Assembly: GCF_000423665.1 (NCBI RefSeq)
Contig: NZ_AUIK01000010.1
Span: 248,001 to 312,000, forward strand
Direction: 5' to 3'
Length of the DNA stretch: 64,000 nt
DNA from: Solirubrobacter soli DSM 22325
GTDB lineage: Bacteria; Actinomycetota; Thermoleophilia; Solirubrobacterales; Solirubrobacteraceae
This document shows positions 51,205 through 61,475 of this stretch, one piece after another; position 1 is the stretch's first letter; the number at the start of each line of letters is the position of its first letter. Made by a program: the position numbers and the translations under genes. Under the pieces are notes generated by a model, which was given only the letters and a program-made list of their open reading frames with translations, made no database searches and had not been told where the DNA came from.

Positions 51205-52203
51205 TCAGGAGCGGTAGGCGATCCCTTCGGTCGTGTCGACCAGCCAAACATTCCGGCCGTCGGCGATCAGGCCGTGCACGTCGAGCCGGCCGGTCGGCTC
51301 GACGCTGGACACCTTTCCGGACGGCGTGACGCGGCGCAGCGCCTCCATCGTCGGCAGGCCGCCGGCGTCGATCGCCTCGCTGCGCGCCGGGACGACGAGC
51401 TTCCCGCCCGCGACCACGACGTCGATCCCGCTCCCGCCGATCTCGACGCGCTTCGTGATCCGGCCCCGGTCGTCGACGCGGAGCAGGTCCGTCCCGCGAC
51501 CCGTGACCCACAGCGCCCCGTCGAGGCGGGCGATCCGCTCCGGCACCTCGGCGTCGAGCGTCGCCACCATGCGCGCGCGATTGGTGCGCGTATCGAAGCT
51601 GACCAGCGCGCGGTCGCGATGGTTGACGATCCATGCGGTCGAGCCGTCGAAGACCATGTCCGCCGGCCCGTCGCCGACCGCGACCTTGGCGACCACCTCG
51701 CCTTGCGGGTCGATCCGGATGACCTCGCCGGTCCGATCGTCCATCGACCACAGCGAGCCCGCGCCCTGCCACAGGTTGTACGGCGCGGCCGTCTCGAGAT
51801 CGATCGTCCGCGTGACCCGGTCGTCCTCGATCTCGTAGAGGGTGCCGCGGGCATCGAGCGCCCACAGCGCGTCGAAGGCGCTCAGGATCGCGATCGGCGA
51901 GCCGTCGAGGTCGATCTGCGCGCCGTCGAGCGAGATCAGGCGGTTGTCCCACTTGCACGCCACCCACGTCCGGCGGCCGGTGCGGGCGAGGACCATCGTC
52001 GGCCAGAAGTCGCCCGCGGCGGCGCAGGCGCGGTAGGCCCGGGCGCCGGGGAGACGGCCACGGACGCGGCGGGCGGGGGTGAGACTGCGCGACGGGGTCG
52101 CGGTGGCCTCGGGCGAGGCGGCGGGTGTGGCGGTGCGGGTGGGCGCGGCGTGCTCACCGCACCCGGCCAGCAGCAGCGCCACGACGACCACGCGACCCCT
52201 CAT
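51205..52203 (-). CDS. Lipoprotein with a beta-propeller-like body
   Basis: 332 aa. The signal ends in lipobox LLAGC, so the mature protein is lipid-anchored outside the membrane. A Thr/Pro/Ala-rich linker (20-45) leads to repeated 40-residue units (LWSMDDRTGEVIRIDPQGEV, LWVTGRGTDLLRVDDRGRI) typical of NHL/YVTN-like propellers. Function unknown. It lies 33 bp behind the sensor kinase gene on the same strand and may be co-transcribed with it. Confidence 0.82.
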   Translation of the reverse strand: MRGRVVVVALLLAGCGEHAAPTRTATPAASPEATATPSRSLTPARRVRGRLPGARAYRACAAAGDFWPTMVLARTGRRTWVACKWDNRLISLDGAQIDLDGSPIAILSAFDALWALDARGTLYEIEDDRVTRTIDLETAAPYNLWQGAGSLWSMDDRTGEVIRIDPQGEVVAKVAVGDGPADMVFDGSTAWIVNHRDRALVSFDTRTNRARMVATLDAEVPERIARLDGALWVTGRGTDLLRVDDRGRITKRVEIGGSGIDVVVAGGKLVVPARSEAIDAGGLPTMEALRRVTPSGKVSSVEPTGRLDVHGLIADGRNVWLVDTTEGIAYRS

Positions 52204-52236
52204 CGGTCAAGGGATGTGCGCCGCGTGAAAGCCGCG

Positions 52237-53625
52237 TCAGTTTCGGGCCGGGAGGCGCACCTCGAACGCCGCTCCCCCACCTGGAGCATTGCTCGCGCGG
52301 ACCGAGCCGGCGTGCCCGTCGACGATCCCCGCGACGATCGCGAGCCCCAGGCCCGCCCCGTCCTTGCCGCGCTCGCGCCCGCCCTCGGCGCGCCAGAAGC
52401 GCTCGAACAGCGCGTCGGCGTCATCGGTCGGCAGGCCAGGGCCGTGATCGCGCACGGCCAGCCGCACGCCGCCGTTCTCGCGCTCGACCGAGACCTCGAT
52501 CGGCGTGCCCGCCGGCGTGTGCACGAGCGCGTTGCGCAGGAGGTTGGCGAGCACCTGGCGGAGCTGGTCGGCGTCGCCGGTGACGGCGACGGGTGTCGCG
52601 TGCAGCTCGATGTCGCGGTCGGGATCCGTGGCGCGGGCGTCGTCGACCGCGTCACGGGCGAGCACCGAGAGATCGACCGCGCCGTGCTCGGCCTCGCGCA
52701 CCTCGTCCAGCCGCGCCAACGTCAGCAGGTCCTCGACGAGGACGCCCATGCGCGCGGCCTCGTCCTCGATCCGGCGCATCGCCTTCGCGATGTCCTCCGG
52801 CTTGTTCGCGGCGCCCATGCGGAACAGCTCGGCGTAGCCGCGGATCGACACCAGCGGCGTGCGCAGCTCATGCGACGCGTCGGCGATGAAGCGGCGCAGC
52901 CGCTCCTGCGATGCCTCGCGGGCCGCGAAGGCATCCTCGAGCCGGTCGAGCATGCGGTTCAAGGCGAGCCCGAGCCGCCCGACCTCGGTGCGCGAGTCGG
53001 TGGTCTCGACGCGGTGGGAGAGGTCGCCGCCGGCGATCGCCGCGGCCGTGTGGCCCATGCGGTCCAGCGGGAGCAGACCGACGCGGACGACCACGAGCGC
53101 GAACCCACCGATGAAGCCGAGCGCGACCACGATCACGATGCCCTCGACGAGCAGCAGCCGCTCGAGGGTCTGGTTGGTGGCGCTCATCGGGATCGCGGCG
53201 ACGATCGTCTGTCCGTCGAAGGTGCGCTGCGCCAGCACGCGGTACTCGCCGATGCTGGTGTCGACCGTCTTCGGCTCGCCGATCTCGAGGTCGGCCGGCA
53301 GCGCGGGCTTCTCCCCCGTCTCGCTCTGGCCGAGGAAGTCGGACGCGATCACGGTGCCGGAGCTGTCGCGCAGCTGGCCGAACGTGTCCTGGGGCGCGCC
53401 GCCACCGGGAGGCGGGGCGCCGCGGCGCGGGCCGCCGCCGAAGTCCTCGTCGGCGCCCGAGAGCTTGTGCTGGAGCACCATGCTCACGCTCGACAGCTGC
53501 GAGTCGACGCGGTCGAGCTGGAACGAGCGCTGCGATGCATACGTGACCGCGCCGACGAGCAGCATCCCGGCGGCGGCCAGGACGAGCACGCCCGCGACGA
53601 GCCGGCCACGCAGCGACGCGATCAT
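52237..53625 (-). CDS. Sensor histidine kinase, OmpR-partner type
   Basis: 462 aa: membrane helix near 10-30, extracellular sensor with a Gly/Pro-rich stretch, second helix near 160-185, HAMP, HisKA with ASHELRTPLVSIRGYAEL (phospho-His) and HATPase_c with NLLRNALVHTP, DHGPGL and GKDGAGLGLAIV. ATG 53625 overlaps the response regulator stop. Signal unknown; resembles the actinobacterial TcrY/MprB-type kinases. Confidence 0.93.
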   Translation of the reverse strand: MIASLRGRLVAGVLVLAAAGMLLVGAVTYASQRSFQLDRVDSQLSSVSMVLQHKLSGADEDFGGGPRRGAPPPGGGAPQDTFGQLRDSSGTVIASDFLGQSETGEKPALPADLEIGEPKTVDTSIGEYRVLAQRTFDGQTIVAAIPMSATNQTLERLLLVEGIVIVVALGFIGGFALVVVRVGLLPLDRMGHTAAAIAGGDLSHRVETTDSRTEVGRLGLALNRMLDRLEDAFAAREASQERLRRFIADASHELRTPLVSIRGYAELFRMGAANKPEDIAKAMRRIEDEAARMGVLVEDLLTLARLDEVREAEHGAVDLSVLARDAVDDARATDPDRDIELHATPVAVTGDADQLRQVLANLLRNALVHTPAGTPIEVSVERENGGVRLAVRDHGPGLPTDDADALFERFWRAEGGRERGKDGAGLGLAIVAGIVDGHAGSVRASNAPGGGAAFEVRLPARN

Positions 53626-54314
53626 GCGCGCGGCGTCCTCAGCGTGTAGCCGACCCCACGCACGGTGTGGATCAGCGACGGCCCGTAGAGGTCGAGCTTC
53701 TTGCGCAGGTAGCTGATGTAGGTCTCCAGCACGCGGGCGTCGCCGCCGAAGTCGTAGTCCCACACGTGGTCGAGCAGCTGCGCGCGGGTGAGCACGCGGC
53801 GCGGGTTGAGCATCAGGTAGCGCAGGAGCCGGTACTCGGTGGCGGTGAGGTCGATCGGGTTGCCGTCGCGGCTGACCTCGCGCGAGTCCTCGTCGAGCTC
53901 GAGGTCCTCGAAGCTCAGCCGGCTCGACTCCGCCTCGACCCGGCCGGAGCGGCGCAGGACGTTGCGCACGCGTGCCAGCAGCTCCTCGAGACTGAAGGGC
54001 TTGGTCACGTAGTCATCCCCACCGGTGGTGAGCCCGCGGATCTTGTCCTCGGGCGCATCACGAGCGGTGAGGAAGATGATCGGCGTGCCGGCCCGCTCGG
54101 CGCCGAGCCGGCGCGCGACCTCGAAGCCCTCCATGTCCGGGAGCATCACGTCGAGGACGATCAGGTCGGGGCGGAAGGCGGCCACCTTGGCGAGCGCATC
54201 CGTGCCCGTCCCGGCGGACTCCACCGTGAAACCCTGAAAGTTCAGGGCCATGGAGATGACGTCGACGATGTTCGGCTCATCGTCGACGACCAGTACGCGG
54301 TTGCTCTCACTCAT
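53622..54314 (-). CDS. OmpR-family response regulator
   Basis: 230 aa. Receiver: VLVVDDEPNIVDV, phospho-Asp in IVLDVMLPDMEG, conserved T (FLTARD) and K (VTKPFS). Winged-helix output domain: DLTATEYRLLRYLMLNPRRV, TYISYLRKKLD, HTVRGVGYTLR. ATG 54314. Co-translated with the kinase downstream. Confidence 0.95.
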   Translation of the reverse strand: MSESNRVLVVDDEPNIVDVISMALNFQGFTVESAGTGTDALAKVAAFRPDLIVLDVMLPDMEGFEVARRLGAERAGTPIIFLTARDAPEDKIRGLTTGGDDYVTKPFSLEELLARVRNVLRRSGRVEAESSRLSFEDLELDEDSREVSRDGNPIDLTATEYRLLRYLMLNPRRVLTRAQLLDHVWDYDFGGDARVLETYISYLRKKLDLYGPSLIHTVRGVGYTLRTPRA

Positions 54315-54367
54315 CGCGGGCAGTATCGGCCCCGAAGCTGTGAGTTTCCTGGGAGGGGTCTGAGCGG

Positions 54368-54724
54368 TTACTGCGTGAAGTCGGGGCGGTCGAGCACGCG
54401 CAGCCAGGAGCCGTCCGGCTGGCGGCGGACGACCTGGGCGCGGGCGCCGGCATCGTCCTGCGGCTGGGTGGCAGTGAGCGCGAGATCGTCGGTGACGAGC
54501 GTGGTCAGCGGCTCCTCGTACTCGAAGTGCGGCCTGTCCGCCACGAGCGCCTCGTAGAGCTTGACGATCGCCTCGCGGCCCCGCGTGATCCTGCCGGGCG
54601 GGAAGGCGATCACCGCGTCGGACTCGTAGAGGTCGGCGAGCCCGTTCGCATCGCCGGCGTTGACGCGTTCGACGAACAGGCGGGTGATGTCCTCGGGGGT
54701 CTGTGCCTTGGTCATGCCCTTCAT
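54368..54724 (-). CDS. SnoaL/NTF2-like protein
   Basis: 118 aa, cone-shaped NTF2 fold by motif: TRLFVERVNAGDANGLADLY with ESDAVIAFPPGRITRG and a final WLRVLDRPDF. It binds or isomerises a small molecule in relatives; ligand unknown. The start is ATG 54724 or 54715. It is divergent from the LysR gene with a palindromic site between, so it is the probable target of that regulator. Confidence 0.82.
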   Translation of the reverse strand: MKGMTKAQTPEDITRLFVERVNAGDANGLADLYESDAVIAFPPGRITRGREAIVKLYEALVADRPHFEYEEPLTTLVTDDLALTATQPQDDAGARAQVVRRQPDGSWLRVLDRPDFTQ

Positions 54725-54738
54725 GGTCGCCGCGGTCG

Positions 54739-54768
54739 CCCATACGCACAACAGCTGATTCGTATGGG
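54739..54768. promoter_or_regulatory. LysR-type operator between divergent genes
   Basis: CCCATACG (54739-54746) and CGTATGGG (54761-54768) are exact 8-bp inverted repeats 14 nt apart, in the gap between the NTF2-like and LysR genes. CGTATGG recurs at 54783-54789 across the LysR start codon. This matches the usual LysR arrangement of a recognition site plus an activation half-site. Confidence 0.7.
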
Positions 54769-54785
54769 AGCTAGCATTTCTGCGT

Positions 54786-55625
54786 ATGGAGCTGCGGCAG
54801 CTGGAGTACTTCGTCGCGGTGGTCGAGGAGGCGAGCTTCACGCGCGCCGCCGAGCGCGTGCTGGTGGCGCAGTCAGGCGTCAGCGCGCAGGTGCGGCGGC
54901 TCGAGCGCGAGCTCGGCGTGGCGTTGCTCGAGCGCGGGCCGGTGCGGCCGACGGAGGCGGGGCTCGCCGTGTTGCCGTTCGCTCGGGCCGCTCTGGCCGC
55001 GGTGGGCGGCGTGCGCGAGTCGGTCGACGAGCTGCGCGGCCTCGTGCGCGGGCACGTCCAGCTCGGCATGATCACCGCGGGGCCGGCGGTGACGATCGGC
55101 GAGATCCTGGCCACCTTCCACGCCGCGCACCCGGACGTCGAGATCACGCTCACCGAGCACGCCTCGGACGAGCTGTTCGCGGGCGTACGCGAGGGGACGC
55201 TCGACCTCGCCGTCGCATCGCTCGGCGCCGAGGCGCCCGCCGGCGTCGAGACGCACGTGATCATCGACGCCCCGATCGTCGCCGCGATGCGCGCCGATCA
55301 CCCGCTCGCGCGCCGCACGTCGCTGCGTCCCGCCGATCTGACCGCGTATGCGTTGATCTGCCTTCCCCGCGGCACCGGGGTCCGCGCGATCTGGGATGCC
55401 ACCGGCGTGCCCGCCCGGGTGGCATTCGAGGCGTCGGACCCGGGTGTGCTCGCCCAGCTCGCGGCGCGCGGACTCGGCGTCGCCATCCTTCCCGCCCCCG
55501 CGGCGGCGGGGTTGCACACGTATCAATTGGGCCTGCGCGGGCGGGTCGCGCTGGTGTGGCGCGAAGGCGGGCCCTCATCCCCCGCGGCACGCGCGTTCAT
55601 GGAGCACGCGAGGGGTAGCGTGTGA
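54786..55625 (+). CDS. LysR-family transcriptional regulator
   Basis: 279 aa. Winged helix-turn-helix at the N-terminus (LEYFVAVVEEASFTRAAERV, AQSGVSAQVRRLERELGVAL) and a periplasmic-binding-like effector domain (LGMITAGPAVTIGEILATF). ATG 54786. Likely controls itself and the divergent NTF2-like gene through the palindrome in the gap. Effector unknown. Confidence 0.93.
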   Translation: MELRQLEYFVAVVEEASFTRAAERVLVAQSGVSAQVRRLERELGVALLERGPVRPTEAGLAVLPFARAALAAVGGVRESVDELRGLVRGHVQLGMITAGPAVTIGEILATFHAAHPDVEITLTEHASDELFAGVREGTLDLAVASLGAEAPAGVETHVIIDAPIVAAMRADHPLARRTSLRPADLTAYALICLPRGTGVRAIWDATGVPARVAFEASDPGVLAQLAARGLGVAILPAPAAAGLHTYQLGLRGRVALVWREGGPSSPAARAFMEHARGSV

Positions 55626-55631
55626 CTCACC

Positions 55632-56603
55632 ATGCGCGCACCGTTCCAACTGGACCTGCACGTCCCGAATTTCAACTGGCCGGACACGCCGCCTGAGGCG
55701 TTCTTCGACAAGCTCGTCGACATCGCGACGACCGCCGAGAGCTCCGGCTTCAGCTCCATCTCGATGATGGACCACCTCCACCAGATCCCGCCGGTCGGTC
55801 CGCCGGAGAACTGGATGATGGAGGGCAACGCGATCCTCGCCGGACTGGCGGCGCGGACGTCGTCGATCCACCTCGGCCTGCTGGTCGGCGGCGTCACCTA
55901 CCGCAACCCGGCGCTGGTGGCGAAGATGACGACGACGATCGACATCATCTCCGGCGGCCGCGCCGTGCTCGGCATCGGCGCGGCGTGGTTCGAGGCGGAG
56001 CATCTCGCCTACGGGTTCGACTTCCCGCCGCTCAAGGAGCGCTTCGAGCGGTTGGAGGACGCGCTGAACATCACGCGGTCGCTCTTCACCCAGGACGTCT
56101 CGACCTACGAGGGCACGCACTACCGCGTCGAGAACGCGTTCAACAACCCGAAGCCGATCCGCGGCGACATCCCGATCCTGATCGGCGGCTCGGGCGAGCG
56201 CAAGACGCTGCGGATGGTCGCGCAGTACGCCGACGGGTCGAACCTGTTCGGCGACGTCGAACGGGTCAAGCACCTGCTGGGCGTGCTCGAGGGGCACTGC
56301 GAGACGTTCGACCGCGACCCGGCCGAGATCACCAAGACCCGCATGGGCCGCGTCTACATCGGCGCCACCCACGAGGAGGGCGAGGCGAAGTTCGCGCCGG
56401 TGCTGGCCGCGTCCAACGATCCGGAGCGCGAGCGCGCGCAGGCATTCATCGGCGAGCCGTCGGAGATCGCCGAGCAGGTCCAGGCCTACCTCGACGCCGG
56501 CCTGGACGGCATCACCTTCTCGATGCCCGACGTGTGGGACCTCGAGGCGGTCGCGTTGGCCGGCGAGACCCTGAGCGCGGTCATCGGGACCCGCACGACG
56601 TAA
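55632..56603 (+). CDS. LLM-class F420-dependent oxidoreductase
   Basis: 323 aa, luciferase-like TIM barrel that uses reduced F420. MMDHLHQIP, GLLVGGVTYRNPALVAKM, LGIGAAWFEAEH and PILIGGSGERKTLRM are the typical strands of the group. Substrate unknown. It starts 6 bp behind the LysR gene and ends directly at the start of the next gene. With fgd at 41.4 kb it shows that the host makes and uses F420. Confidence 0.9.
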   Translation: MRAPFQLDLHVPNFNWPDTPPEAFFDKLVDIATTAESSGFSSISMMDHLHQIPPVGPPENWMMEGNAILAGLAARTSSIHLGLLVGGVTYRNPALVAKMTTTIDIISGGRAVLGIGAAWFEAEHLAYGFDFPPLKERFERLEDALNITRSLFTQDVSTYEGTHYRVENAFNNPKPIRGDIPILIGGSGERKTLRMVAQYADGSNLFGDVERVKHLLGVLEGHCETFDRDPAEITKTRMGRVYIGATHEEGEAKFAPVLAASNDPERERAQAFIGEPSEIAEQVQAYLDAGLDGITFSMPDVWDLEAVALAGETLSAVIGTRTT

Positions 56604-57656
56604 GTGGTCGCCCCGGAGGACGTCAAGCGGATCGCCGCGCTCGAGAGCCCCGTCCTCCGGAACCTCGAGATCACCCACGCCTACTCGCTTCTCGCCGCGG
56701 CGGTCGCGGCGAGGAGCGGCACGGGCGCGAACTGGTGCACGTTCGCGACGTGGGCGTCGCGCCAGGCGGGGGCGACGATCCGCGGCGAGGACGCCCTCGA
56801 CGTGCTGACCGAGCGGCTCGGCGGCAGGTCGCTGATGCACCCGTTGCAGTCGCTGGGACGCTGGCTGCTGCGGCGCGGGCTGCTGGACCCCGGGTCGCGA
56901 GTGGGCCGGGTCATGGGTCGTCTGCACACGCCGTTCGACGCGGTCGAACTGGCGTCGGACGCGGTCGCGCGCGGCAACCGGAAGGTGTTCGAGGAGATCG
57001 GCTACGAGTTCGCGCGCTGGCTGGCGGACGTCCCCGATTTCTACGACGGATTGCGTCCGGGCGATCCGCCGGACGGGCAGCGGCTCTTGCGGACGGCGTT
57101 CACCGTGTACTCGGCGCCGTCCCCCGGGCCGCAGCAACTCTTCTACGCCAACGTGCTGATCGGGCTGCACGAGCAGACGCGGCTGCAGCCGGAGATCTGC
57201 GAGGCGCTCGACGCCCCGTATGTGACGTCGGAGGAGTTGGGCCGGATGCTCTGCCCGCGGTCGCGGCCGCGGGTCCAGCGCCTGGCGGCGGTGGTCGCCG
57301 GCCCGGTCCAGGGATGGCTCGCGAAGGTCTCGCGCGAGGTCATCACGCACTCGCTGATGGTGCTGTCCGTGCCGGGACGCGTGCTGCTGCTCGGGCGCGA
57401 TCTCGTCGACCCGTTCCCGTCCGTGCTCCGCGTGCTGAGCGATGCCGAGCTGGCCGCGCTGGTGGCGCAGTTCGAGCCGGCGGGCGGCGTCGATCGCTCC
57501 GGCGCCGTCGACTGGTCTGACCTGCACCAGCGGATGCACTACATCATCCACCTCTTCCGGGCGTTCGCTGAGAGCCACACGCTGTTCGAGCCGCCGTTCA
57601 CGCCCGCCCAGGTCGAGCAGATCCTCGCCGGGCGGATCCCGGACGGCGACCTGTAG
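56604..57656 (+). CDS. Unknown 350-aa protein
   Basis: No family recognised. Mostly helical, with NWCTFATWASRQAGATIRGE near residue 43, a central SAPSPGPQQLFYANVLIGLHEQTRLQ and a C-terminal MHYIIHLFRAFAE. A hydrophobic stretch (VITHSLMVLSVPGRVLLLG, about 248-267) may be a membrane-associated helix. The GTG start at 56604 touches the stop of the LLM gene, so they are co-transcribed. The segment LFYANVLIGLHEQTRLQPEI is reminiscent of ferritin-like or DUF2236-like helical proteins, but this is weak. Confidence 0.65.
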   Translation: MVAPEDVKRIAALESPVLRNLEITHAYSLLAAAVAARSGTGANWCTFATWASRQAGATIRGEDALDVLTERLGGRSLMHPLQSLGRWLLRRGLLDPGSRVGRVMGRLHTPFDAVELASDAVARGNRKVFEEIGYEFARWLADVPDFYDGLRPGDPPDGQRLLRTAFTVYSAPSPGPQQLFYANVLIGLHEQTRLQPEICEALDAPYVTSEELGRMLCPRSRPRVQRLAAVVAGPVQGWLAKVSREVITHSLMVLSVPGRVLLLGRDLVDPFPSVLRVLSDAELAALVAQFEPAGGVDRSGAVDWSDLHQRMHYIIHLFRAFAESHTLFEPPFTPAQVEQILAGRIPDGDL

Positions 57657-57678
57657 GGACCCGTCCAGCGACGGGTCC
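57657..57678. terminator. Terminator hairpin between converging genes
   Basis: GGACCCGTC (57657-57665) and GACGGGTCC (57670-57678) pair perfectly around CAGC, directly behind the stop of the unknown 350-aa gene. It also precedes the end of the small minus-strand gene, so it can serve both. Confidence 0.65.
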
Positions 57679-57693
57679 CCGAAGGCCGAGTCG

Positions 57694-57864
57694 TCAGTCG
57701 ACGAGTGGCTCGCAGCCGTTGGTCCCGTGGCCGGCGTTGGAACAGACGTGCCCATCGGGGTCAGAGGTTGGGCGGTCGTACGCGGCACGGGCGGCGGGCG
57801 GCGGGTCCAGGCCGACCGCGGCCATCCGGGCCGGATCGCGAGCCTGCACTCGGACTGACAGCAT
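57694..57864 (-). CDS. Small 56-aa protein with two cysteines
   Basis: Unrecognised. SVRVQARDPARMAAVG is followed by a Pro/Ala stretch and a C-terminal DPDGHVCSNAGHGTNGCEPLVD-like end with two Cys 10 residues apart. ATG 57864 has AGGAGG about 10 nt upstream; ATG 57912 would give 72 aa. It is divergent from the large sigma factor gene and could be regulated with it. Moderate support only. Confidence 0.4.
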   Translation of the reverse strand: MLSVRVQARDPARMAAVGLDPPPAARAAYDRPTSDPDGHVCSNAGHGTNGCEPLVD

Positions 57865-57981
57865 CCTGCTGTTCCTCCTGGGTCGCTTCGTCGCTCGCTG
57901 GCGACTCGTCATGTAGGACGCACCAGGACCTGGCAGGTTGGATGGTTGCGACGCGCCAGTTTCCCGCCATCCTTGTGCGTG

Positions 57982-60051
<2,070 letters not shown>

Positions 60052-60057
60052 TTCCGA

Positions 60058-60115
60058 CCGGGGGGTGGCCAGGATTTCCGTCCTCTGAGTCAAGAAATCC
60101 TTGCCACCCCCCCGG
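60058..60115. terminator. Long bidirectional terminator hairpin
   Basis: The arms at 60058-60078 and 60094-60115 pair over about 20 positions, with one C-T mismatch and one bulged C, around a 15-nt loop. It lies exactly between the converging sigma and alcohol dehydrogenase genes. The stem begins CCGGGGGGTGGC and its inner end is AGGATTTC/GAAATCCT. Confidence 0.75.
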
Positions 60116-60117
60116 GG

Positions 60118-61386
60118 TCACGGCTGGATCAGCACTTTCAGCGTGCCCGGGTGGGTGAGCTGCTCGAGCGCGTCGCGGGTGCGTTCGAGCGGGTAGGTGC
60201 CCGTGACGACCGGCTCGGTCTTGACCTTCCCGCTCGTGATCAGCGCGATCGCGTCGGGCCAGAAGCCGACCGAGCCGAGCACGCCGATCAGGTCGATGTC
60301 ACGCACGACCATCCCGTCCCAGTCGAACGGGATCTGCGGCGCGCCGGACAGGCCGACGGCGACCACAGTCCCACCGGGGCGGACGGCCGCGAACGCGCTC
60401 GCGATCGCCGCCGGGCCGCCGGCGCAGAGGATCGCGACGTCGATCAGGTCGCGCTCGCCGATCGCGTCCATCGCCGCGCGGATCGCGGCGGGGTCGCCCC
60501 ACCCGCCGGACGGGACGAGCGGGCCGTGGCCGTGCCCGGCGTGGCCGTGCCCCGCGTGGCCGCCGTGGCCGCCCGCGCCCGAAGCGCCCGGCCCGCCACC
60601 CGCGCCCGGCCCGCCACCCGCGCCCGCCCCGCGCCCCGGGGCGCCACCCGCGCCCGGCCCGCCACCCGCGCCCGCCCCGCGCCCCGGCCCGCCACCCGCG
60701 CCCGTGCCACGCGCCGCTCCCCCGAGCGCCTCGTCGTCCGGCAGCTCCATCGCCGGCGCGAAGCCGAGGGCGGCGGCGAGGGTCAGGCGGTCCTGGCGGG
60801 TGTCGGTGATCACGACGTCGGTGGCGCCCTCGGCGCGGGCGCACTGGGCGGCGAGGAGGCCGATCGGGCCGGCGCCGACGACGAGCACGCGCTGGCCCGC
60901 GACGCGGCCGCGGCGGACGGCGTGCAGGGCGACCGAGGTGGGTTCGACGAGCGCGCCCGCGCGAGGGTCGAGCTCGACGCGGTGGGCGTACGCGGCCGGG
61001 AAGACCAGGCGCGACGCCATCGCGCCGTCCATGTGGACGATGCCGGTCTCGGTGCGTTTGGCGCAGAGGTGGCGGCGGCCGGCGCGGCAGCGGACGCAGA
61101 CGCCGCAGCCGATCGCGACCTCGCCGACGACGCGGTCACCCGGCGCGAACCCGGTGACCGCCTTGCCCACGTCGACGATCGTTCCCGTCCACTCGTGGCC
61201 GGGAACGATCGGGTACTTCGCCAGGCCCATCCGGAAATAGGCGAGTGAGCCGTCGAAGATCTCGATGTCGGTGCCGCAGATGCCGACGCCTGTCGGCTGG
61301 ATCAACAATTGGCCCTCCCCCGGTGTGGGGTCGGGACGCTCGACGATCTCGAGCTGTTCGTCTCCGTGGAACTCGATTGCGCGCAT
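60118..61386 (-). CDS. Zinc-dependent alcohol dehydrogenase with an inserted Gly/His-rich segment
   Basis: MDR-family dehydrogenase of 422 aa. Catalytic zinc: C37 in GICGTD, H64-E65 in PGHEW; structural zinc Cys at 94, 97, 100 and 108; NAD(P) motif VVGAGPIGLLAA at 169-180. Between residues 222 and 292, within the Rossmann domain, lies an extra segment of Gly/Ala/Pro repeats ending in GHGGHAGHGHAGHGHG. Without it the length would be about 350 aa, normal for the family. ATG 61386. The insert may be a surface loop. Confidence 0.9.
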   Translation of the reverse strand: MRAIEFHGDEQLEIVERPDPTPGEGQLLIQPTGVGICGTDIEIFDGSLAYFRMGLAKYPIVPGHEWTGTIVDVGKAVTGFAPGDRVVGEVAIGCGVCVRCRAGRRHLCAKRTETGIVHMDGAMASRLVFPAAYAHRVELDPRAGALVEPTSVALHAVRRGRVAGQRVLVVGAGPIGLLAAQCARAEGATDVVITDTRQDRLTLAAALGFAPAMELPDDEALGGAARGTGAGGGPGRGAGAGGGPGAGGAPGRGAGAGGGPGAGGGPGASGAGGHGGHAGHGHAGHGHGPLVPSGGWGDPAAIRAAMDAIGERDLIDVAILCAGGPAAIASAFAAVRPGGTVVAVGLSGAPQIPFDWDGMVVRDIDLIGVLGSVGFWPDAIALITSGKVKTEPVVTGTYPLERTRDALEQLTHPGTLKVLIQP

Positions 61387-61475
61387 GTCGTAACGAGAAT
61401 TGAACAACCGTCGAAGGAACTCCGGACGGGTGACGATGGTGACGGAACCCGCCAGGGCATAGCGTCGCGCCGCGA

